The notes under the pieces were generated by a model. That model did not search any database. It worked only from the letters and a program-made list of their open reading frames with translations, and was not told the DNA's origin. A DNA stretch of 64,000 nt, taken from the NCBI GenBank assembly GCA_910584715.1, contig CAJUAN010000003.1:95361-159360 (forward strand), given 5' to 3'. This DNA is from an uncultured Oscillospiraceae bacterium. Its GTDB lineage: Bacteria > Bacillota > Clostridia > Oscillospirales > Ruminococcaceae. Both the position numbers and the translations under genes were made by a program. Positions 59,576 to 64,000 of the stretch are shown here, piece after piece. How positions within the stretch are numbered: the stretch's first letter is position 1; every line of letters begins with the position of its first letter.

Positions 59576-59633
59576 CAGCCTGTCGAAAAAGCCCCTAATC
59601 AGGTTTCTGATTAGAGGCTTTTTCGATAGGCTG
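59576..59633. repeat. 27-bp stem-loop
   Basis: Arms 59576-59602 and 59607-59633 pair over 27 positions with one G-U and one C-A; loop GTTT. The core GAAAAAGCC/GGCTTTTTC recalls dispersed terminator-like repeats of gut clostridia. Confidence 0.65.
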
Positions 59634-59802
59634 AGATTTTTTTAAATCTTTTTTATATCGCACATAAATCTTATGATTAACTCTTATTAGGAACACAAAA
59701 ACGCAAGGTTTTTGACGAAAATACAAGAAAATAGATTGAAACTATCACATTACGCAGAAAACCGTCCTTGAAAATGGGGTTGTCCCCTCGTATTTTTATA
59801 TA

Positions 59803-59990
59803 GGGGCTCTGGTGGTATATCCCCCGTCGCCGCCTACTATTGAGCACAGCCGGGAGTGGGCGGTCAAGGGTGCGTAGCACCGCCGCTTGCGGCGGCTTGC
59901 CCTTGACGGCCCGCCCCGGCTGTGCCACCCCTCCCGGCGCGGCGGGGGATATATCCTCCAGAGCCGCCCCCTTTCCCATGAATGGGAAAG
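59803..59990. repeat. Giant GC-rich nested hairpins
   Basis: Outer arms 59803-59834 and 59936-59970 share GGGGCTCTGG, ATATCCCCCG and their complements. Inner arms 59844-59870 and 59900-59925 pair through GCACAGCCGGG and GGTCAAGGG. The tip is CCGCCGC-tt-GCGGCGG. A further hairpin (CTTTCCCAT/ATGGGAAAG, 59971-59990) follows. Such structures mark replication or transfer origins of conjugative elements, which is only inferred here. Confidence 0.65.
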
Positions 59991-60172
59991 GGCGGGGGGA
60001 TAGGGTTGAACGCCCTGTAAAAACCGCTTATTTTCCACGGCTGGACTGTTAGCATTTAGGCGTTTGAAAGCCGCTTGTATCAAGGGTTTCCGGGCGCGTT
60101 CAGCAGGGGGGTGGTATGTTTATATGTCCTGCGCCCTATTCGTTCCACAAAAGCTAACATTGGGAGGCTGGA

Positions 60173-60195
60173 CTTTGAGACATTTTGTCCCAAAG
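60173..60195. promoter_or_regulatory. Palindrome copy 1 (GGGACA/TGTCCC type)
   Basis: CTTTGaGACA-ttt-TGTCcCAAAG, one mismatch per arm pair. It lies 10 bases upstream of a TGGACA-17-TATACT promoter. Copies 2-4 are at 62498, 63490 and 63923. Confidence 0.7.
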
Positions 60196-60204
60196 CTGAG
60201 GGCA

Positions 60205-60233
60205 TGGACAACAGCAAAGGAATGTGCTATACT
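60205..60233 (+). promoter_or_regulatory. Promoter linked to palindrome copy 1
   Basis: TGGACA (60205-60210), a 17-bp spacer and TATACT (60228-60233). The same module occurs after palindrome copy 3. Confidence 0.6.
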
Positions 60234-60323
60234 TTTTGTAGTCACCCGATTTTACCAAAGGACTTAATTTCTATCGCAAAATGCCGATATAAAAAATAAG
60301 AGTGAAAATTTAGAAAAAAGGGG

Positions 60324-60352
60324 TTGACAAGCACCGTGTTTTCCACCATTAT
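60324..60352 (+). promoter_or_regulatory. Second promoter before the 145-residue gene
   Basis: A perfect TTGACA (60324-60329), a 17-bp spacer and CATTAT (60347-60352), within arms AGCACCG ... CGGTGCT that could be an operator or a leader hairpin. Confidence 0.6.
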
Positions 60353-60439
60353 TAAGCAAGCAAGCGGTGCTATAACTATGTAGCCCCGCAGTTTTGTCAT
60401 GCTTTAAAAGGTGGATATTTCCCCTATTTAGGAGGTGTT

Positions 60440-60469
60440 TTTTGCCACATGGGTAGCCATGCGGCAAAA
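60440..60469 (+). promoter_or_regulatory. Leader hairpin (possible attenuator)
   Basis: Arms TTTTGCC-a-CATGG / CCATG-c-GGCAAAA with loop GTAG, directly after an AGGAGGTG that has no long frame behind it, about 45 bases before the 145-residue gene. It looks like a translation- or termination-control structure. Confidence 0.5.
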
Positions 60470-60515
60470 GATACCTTTTCTGCTTTTACAACAAAAATAT
60501 AAAGGGGGTTGTTTT

Positions 60516-60953
60516 ATGACAGTCACGCAAATGGTACAAAGTCAACAGCAACAACGGATTGGCGAAATTGCTCAACGAACCCAGGGCAAGCCTCACGTCA
60601 ACCCTTACGGCACACCCGGTATGAGTTTGAACAACGATGGCGACTATCGCAAAATCGTTCCCGTGGACGAGGGCGTTGTGCAGCAGGTCAAGCAGATCGC
60701 TTTTGACCACACGAAAACCGGCTACGGGGTAAGCGATGGCGAGGACATCAGCGCGGTCATTCGCAACTATACCATGTCCCTCTCACCAGAAAAGCGGTTG
60801 AGCGCATCCTGGACGCTCAATGAGATTTTCCATAGCGAGGCCACCCGGCTGGGCGAGTACGTCCACCAGCAAGACCCAAACTGGGACTGGGGTAAGCCCT
60901 TTGACACCAGCATTTTGGACAGCTACCGGCAGGGTATAGATACCATGATATAA
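60516..60953 (+). CDS. 145-residue protein of unknown function, accessory region
   Basis: No family is recognised. The soluble protein has a Gln-rich start (MTVTQMVQSQQQQR), a middle with YRKIVPVDEGVVQQVKQIAFD and TGYGVSDGEDISAVIRNYT, and a Trp-bearing end (DPNWDWGKPFDTSILDSY). There is no signal peptide. GGGGG stands upstream of the ATG at 60516, preferred over a frame opening at 60435 that runs through a leader hairpin. It is 14 bases before the 495-residue gene, so the two are co-expressed. The style of both proteins recalls paired proteins of mobile elements. Confidence 0.8.
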   Translation: MTVTQMVQSQQQQRIGEIAQRTQGKPHVNPYGTPGMSLNNDGDYRKIVPVDEGVVQQVKQIAFDHTKTGYGVSDGEDISAVIRNYTMSLSPEKRLSASWTLNEIFHSEATRLGEYVHQQDPNWDWGKPFDTSILDSYRQGIDTMI

Positions 60954-60967
60954 AAGGAGCGTTGGTT

Positions 60968-62455
60968 ATGAATATTGCAAACTGGACGAACATTCCTAAT
61001 ATCGCAAATCAAATCACAACTGGCGCGCCCCAAGCGGGATTTCGGCACGATCCCAGTGTCGCTGCGGCTTCTGGCGGAGGGGCAGCTCAAGGTTCTGCGC
61101 CGCTACTTCATCTCGATCTCTCTGACCGCAAAGGCTATCGAGAAGACTATTCCATCCGGGATGCAGCGGAGAGCTTGTGGAAGCAGGAAACACAAACTTT
61201 TAACCTCAAGGATTTGAACGACCCTACAAAGGCCAGCGATATTATAGAAAATATGCGCCGGCAGGCCCGGTGGGATTTGGGAATTGGTACAGGTGAAACG
61301 AAGGAAGAAGTAATGTCCGCTTACATTCAAAACCTGCGGCAGAACGGTTTGAGCGGTAATGTAAAGTGGAGTGAGCTGTCACAGGAACTGGAGGCGTTTA
61401 AGACTACCTCCCCGGAAGAACTGGCGGACGGATTGGACTATTTGGCCTCCCGATATGTGGCTGCGCTGGACAAATTGGAGCGCAATTTCAGCGGCGATGA
61501 CTTGACCGCCCAACGCGACAAATTGGAGGAAATATACCAAGCCGGAAAAGCTGGAATGATAGACGGCTACACGAAACTTTTGCAGGACAACCTGGGAATT
61601 TCAAGCGGTGATGCCCAAGCGGTCAAAGATAGCTTTTCTGCAATTCTGGCAGAGAAAGTAGACGCTTACCGTGGAACGCTGGAAAAAGTGCATGAGGTTG
61701 TTTCCCAGACTGGCCCGGACAGTGTCTGGCTGAAAAATCACGATGCCTATATCGCGTCTCAGCTCCGGGCGGCTGGGGCGGCTGGTCAGAGCGGGGCCCG
61801 GTACTCGGTACAGGATTTGACCGCCGCCGGGCAAATTGCCCAAAGCTATCAAACGGAGCTTTTCAATGCGTCATCCTGTGGCCGGAATGAGGCAACACTG
61901 GCCCTCAATCTGTCTATGGTAGATATGAAAGCGGAGACGATGATACAAAAAGGGATGGTAAGTCAGAACATGGCCTCTCTGCTCCGAAACAGCCGTTCCC
62001 AAGGGCATGAAAACGCGCTGGCCGCATTGGATCAGTCTCTCTTTAAGCGTGAGAGCAATCTTGCTCCCGGTGAGCCCAAAGGAACTTTTGCCTCCGTTGA
62101 TCGTGCGGTGTTCCAAGGGATTTATAATACTGTAATGAACACCTACCAACAGAACGGTGGTGATGGGGCCACAGCTATTCGTGCTGGAGCCGCCTATGGG
62201 CAGACAGTCACCGCCCAAGCCACTGTTAAAAATCCAAATGCTCTGCGCTGGGGTATCTCCATCGAGAGCTATTGGAAAGATTTTTATACCGCTCCCAACG
62301 ATAAGGAAGCTTCTCCGTTGACAAAACAGGTGAATAAACTATTGGAGCAGACCGGACAGACTTCTGGCCTCGGCTGTTCCACTTATCAGAAATATGTGAA
62401 TAGCTGGCAGGACTTTATTACATCCATTGGTGGCGGCGTAGACGTGCGAGCTTAA
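60968..62455 (+). CDS. 495-residue protein of unknown function, accessory region
   Basis: No named family. The mostly helical, soluble protein has an Ala/Gly-rich early stretch (VAAASGGGAAQG), then long helices with SWKQETQ-like LWKQETQTFNLKDLND, YLASRYVAALDKLERNFSGDD and MVDMKAETMIQKGMVSQNMAS, ending YVNSWQDFITSIGGG. No transmembrane segments or catalytic motifs are apparent. GGAG lies eight bases before the ATG at 60968; a TTG at 60962 is rejected. It is the second gene of the accessory pair. A perfect 27-bp palindrome (copy 2) lies 42 bases after the stop. Confidence 0.8.
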   Translation: MNIANWTNIPNIANQITTGAPQAGFRHDPSVAAASGGGAAQGSAPLLHLDLSDRKGYREDYSIRDAAESLWKQETQTFNLKDLNDPTKASDIIENMRRQARWDLGIGTGETKEEVMSAYIQNLRQNGLSGNVKWSELSQELEAFKTTSPEELADGLDYLASRYVAALDKLERNFSGDDLTAQRDKLEEIYQAGKAGMIDGYTKLLQDNLGISSGDAQAVKDSFSAILAEKVDAYRGTLEKVHEVVSQTGPDSVWLKNHDAYIASQLRAAGAAGQSGARYSVQDLTAAGQIAQSYQTELFNASSCGRNEATLALNLSMVDMKAETMIQKGMVSQNMASLLRNSRSQGHENALAALDQSLFKRESNLAPGEPKGTFASVDRAVFQGIYNTVMNTYQQNGGDGATAIRAGAAYGQTVTAQATVKNPNALRWGISIESYWKDFYTAPNDKEASPLTKQVNKLLEQTGQTSGLGCSTYQKYVNSWQDFITSIGGGVDVRA

Positions 62456-62497
62456 ACAATAAGGAACAGCCGCGACAGCGGCGGAGACACAGCCAAC

Positions 62498-62524
62498 CTC
62501 TTTGGGACATTTTGTCCCAAAGAG
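62498..62524. promoter_or_regulatory. Palindrome copy 2 (perfect)
   Basis: Twelve-base arms CTCTTTGGGACA / TGTCCCAAAGAG around TTT. No promoter follows directly, so this copy may act as a terminator-like hairpin or a distant operator. Confidence 0.75.
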
Positions 62525-62661
62525 CCGGGTTTGGGGAGGCTCCCCAACAAGCATTTTTGACGGCCCCCGGCCAGTCAAAAATAGCAAGTGTGGCCACACT
62601 TGCACTGCTTGCCGTTTGTGGAATTATATAAATTGCGTGTTTAGGGCATAATGCGGATTTA

Positions 62662-63483
62662 GAGCGTGTTCACATAAACCTATTGACAAACAATAGGAAA
62701 TACGGTAAAATAGAAATATGGAATTAACAAGAAAACAATTTGCGAAGATAGAGCATTTAATGCCAAAACAACGCAAAAAATCAACGATATCAAATTATGA
62801 TTTTGTATGCGCATTGCTGTACATAATTGAAAACGGCTGCAAGTGGAGGGCGCTGCCAAAAGAGTTCGGCGATTGGCATACGATATATGTCAGATTTAAT
62901 CGTTGGTCTAAAAATGGAACAATCGATCGTATTTTTGAAGAACTTCAAAACCAAAATATAATTGATATCAGAACCGAAATAGTCTGTATTGACAGCACAA
63001 CAGTAAAAGTTCACCCTGATGCGGCGGGAGCAAGAAAATCAAGCGGCGAGCAAAGTATTGGACGTTCAAAAGGGGGCTCACGACAAAGATTCATTTGGCT
63101 TCCGCGTCTGCCAAATTCGCGTTAGCGTTCCATATTTCTCCCGGAAATAATCACGATGCACCTGAGGGCAGAATCCTAATTGGAAATATAATTTCATACA
63201 ATGCTCATCCACTGCTAATGGATCGCGCTTACGAAGACGAAGCAACGCGTCAAGCCGCATTTAACAGCGGATTTGTTCCTGTTGTTCTGCCAAAGAAAAG
63301 CCGCAAATCTCCTTGGGAATATGATAAAGAACTGTATAAACGCAGAAATGAAATTGAAAGATATTTCCTCCGTCTGAAACGTTTCCGCAAGGCTTTTACG
63401 CGATACGATAAACTTGATATCATTTTTCTTGCTGTTATTTCTTTGGCTATGATTTTAGATGCTATTTTAATGTGAACAGGCTC
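62662..63483 (+). mobile_element. IS5-family insertion sequence (IS427-like), 822 bp
   Basis: Terminal inverted repeats begin GAGCGTGTTCACAT on the left and GAGCCTGTTCACAT on the right. A TA flanks each end (62660-62661 and 63484-63485), the target duplication usual for IS427-group elements. It carries a two-frame transposase and its own TTGACA-17-TAAAAT promoter (62683-62711). It has inserted between palindrome copies 2 and 3, just ahead of the promoter of the last gene. Confidence 0.9.
62718..63475 (+). CDS. IS5-family transposase in two overlapping frames
   Basis: The first frame (62718-63125) has the helix-turn-helix-like start and KWRALPKEFGDWHTIYVRFNRW with the first catalytic Asp region IVCIDSTTVKVHPDAAGARK. 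The second frame (usable from about 63070, stop at 63475) carries HLASASAKFALAFHISPGN, LLMDRAYEDEATRQ with the second Asp, and RRNEIERYFLRLKRFR with the catalytic Glu. Switching at AAAAGGGGGC (about 63067-63076) by -1 gives SKGG-LTTKIHLA, the standard IS5 sequence. So production of a full DDE transposase needs a -1 frameshift, or the copy is inactivated by a point deletion. Confidence 0.85.
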
Positions 63484-63489
63484 TAATAC

Positions 63490-63512
63490 CTTTGGGACAA
63501 AATGTCCCGAAG
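63490..63512. promoter_or_regulatory. Palindrome copy 3
   Basis: CTTTGGGACA-aaa-TGTCCCgAAG, nine bases upstream of a TGGACA-17-TATACT promoter, as with copy 1. Confidence 0.72.
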
Positions 63513-63521
63513 ATGGGGGGA

Positions 63522-63550
63522 TGGACAGCAATACAAAAGTGTGCTATACT
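63522..63550 (+). promoter_or_regulatory. Promoter linked to palindrome copy 3
   Basis: TGGACA (63522-63527), a 17-bp spacer and TATACT (63545-63550), about 50 bases before the small membrane-protein gene. Confidence 0.65.
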
Positions 63551-63599
63551 TGATTTCCCAGCAAAAGAGATAAACTGGAATTGTAAAGAGGTGATTGGT

Positions 63600-63833
63600 A
63601 TGAATAGAAATAGAATGTCATTATCAGTTGTTTTATTTTTAATTGGCTTTATTGTAACATACGTTATCCTCTGCTTTGTATTTGCAGGTGGGATAAAATG
63701 GGCGTTGGAAGCTACACCAACAGGAAAAATAGTAGCCAATATTAGATATATGGCATTATTGAAATCTATCGTATCCTTGATAGTAGGGCTGATCGCAGGT
63801 GCTTTGCCAGGGATGAAAGGGAGAAAGAAGTAA
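63600..63833 (+). CDS. Small two-helix membrane protein, accessory region
   Basis: The 77-residue protein has a basic start (MNRNRMS), two membrane helices (about residues 8-32 and 52-70) and a basic end (GMKGRKK). Function is unknown; size and topology allow holin-like, anchor or immunity roles. AAAGAGGTG lies upstream of the ATG, rejecting a longer frame from 63492. Its promoter carries palindrome copy 3, so it is probably controlled with the 60516 gene pair. Confidence 0.78.
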   Translation: MNRNRMSLSVVLFLIGFIVTYVILCFVFAGGIKWALEATPTGKIVANIRYMALLKSIVSLIVGLIAGALPGMKGRKK

Positions 63834-63922
63834 TTGAGCTTAGATTTATCGGGGAGTTCTGATCCGCAAGCGGACTACGGAACAATTTGTAAGATACTTA
63901 TACTGTGTAAATTTCAAATGAG

Positions 63923-63943
63923 TTTGGGACAAAATGTCCCAAA
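63923..63943. promoter_or_regulatory. Palindrome copy 4
   Basis: Nine-base arms TTTGGGACA / TGTCCCAAA around AAA. What follows runs out of the window within 57 bases, so no promoter can be judged. Confidence 0.72.
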
Positions 63944-64000
63944 GCTGAAGTGCCCCCGAAAGTTTAGACAAAATAAAATATTAAATTGGATGAGAATGAG

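Larger units (their letters stand above)
59267..59800. other. Junction region without a supported gene
   Basis: A + strand frame of 88 codons (59379-59645) has no ribosome site and ends inside two hairpins, so it is not called as a gene. The region holds the two hairpins listed separately and then A/T-rich sequence, and it marks the boundary between the kinase gene and the accessory DNA to the right. Confidence 0.5.

Noticed and set aside
59379..59645. 88-codon + strand frame near the kinase promoter
   Set aside because: No ribosome site; the last third is formed by two hairpins. Sequence resembles no known protein.
59796..60083. Several Gly/Arg/Pro-rich frames over the GC-rich hairpins
   Set aside because: They exist on both strands in several frames because GC-rich hairpins lack stop codons. 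None has a ribosome site.
1..64000. CRISPR arrays, rRNA, tmRNA or prophage structural genes
   Set aside because: No regularly spaced repeats of 23-40 bases, no rRNA-like sequence and no phage morphogenesis genes were seen on either strand.

Overview
The window reads as chromosome from a Gram-positive, anaerobic, plant-fibre-using gut clostridium of the Oscillospiraceae/Ruminococcus type. The evidence is a moderate base composition, strong AGGAGG-type ribosome sites with frequent GTG and TTG starts, TTGACA-17-TATAAT promoters, lipoprotein signals, a clostridial-order rnfCDGEAB operon, single-chain glycyl-tRNA synthetase, GH43 and GH5 glycosidases, and no outer-membrane genes. The genus is inferred, not proven.

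Layout. 1-3.7 kb: a MarR regulator with a heterodimeric ABC exporter (second subunit cut by the window edge). 3.7-7.4 kb: an AraC regulator divergent from a GH43 arabinosidase/xylosidase and a GH5 endoglucanase lipoprotein. 7.5-9.9 kb: tRNA-Arg(CCT), an Fe-S aldo/keto reductase and an ECF transporter S component. 9.9-16.3 kb: envelope proteins of unknown function, three small ribbon-helix-helix proteins, two 82-residue paralogues, glyQS, a TIM-barrel isomerase, and a compact type I toxin-antitoxin locus (about 16.0-16.3 kb) built like the enterococcal Fst/par module. 16.3-24 kb: a single-domain EamA protein, secF-secD, rsmE, a membrane diguanylate cyclase and a Ca-type P-ATPase. 24.1-26.6 kb: an XRE regulator with four tandem paralogous membrane proteins, the last carrying an in-frame TAG. 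26.7-36.7 kb: fructose-bisphosphate aldolase, a PH-domain protein opposite an XRE regulator, a lipoprotein, an S41 peptidase, a MATE exporter, an apbE/NusG-II/Gx-transporter operon, a 47-residue protein with an NPATG-helix-lysine pattern, and an orphan amino-acid binding lipoprotein. 36.7-45.7 kb: copZ-copA, rqcH, a membrane protein, an rlmA-like gene, a trmK-Nif3 fusion, a DUF1858 protein and a rhomboid-like protein. 46-51.6 kb: the Rnf complex. 51.7-59.3 kb: patatin, a long inverted-repeat element, a C39-like protein, an EamA transporter and a large hybrid histidine kinase. 59.6-64 kb: accessory DNA with giant GC-rich hairpins, four copies of a GGGACA/TGTCCC palindrome, two unknown proteins, an 822-bp IS5-family element and a small membrane protein.

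How the genes work together. The Rnf complex couples ferredoxin oxidation to NAD reduction and ion export. ApbE, encoded 12 kb away, should attach FMN to RnfG and RnfD, both of which carry the threonine target motif. AraC with GH43 and GH5 forms a sugar-responsive polysaccharide unit. SecDF, RqcH, TrmK, RlmA, RsmE and GlyQS are housekeeping. The least explained parts are the type I toxin-antitoxin locus, the palindrome-marked island at the right end and the 258-bp inverted-repeat element.
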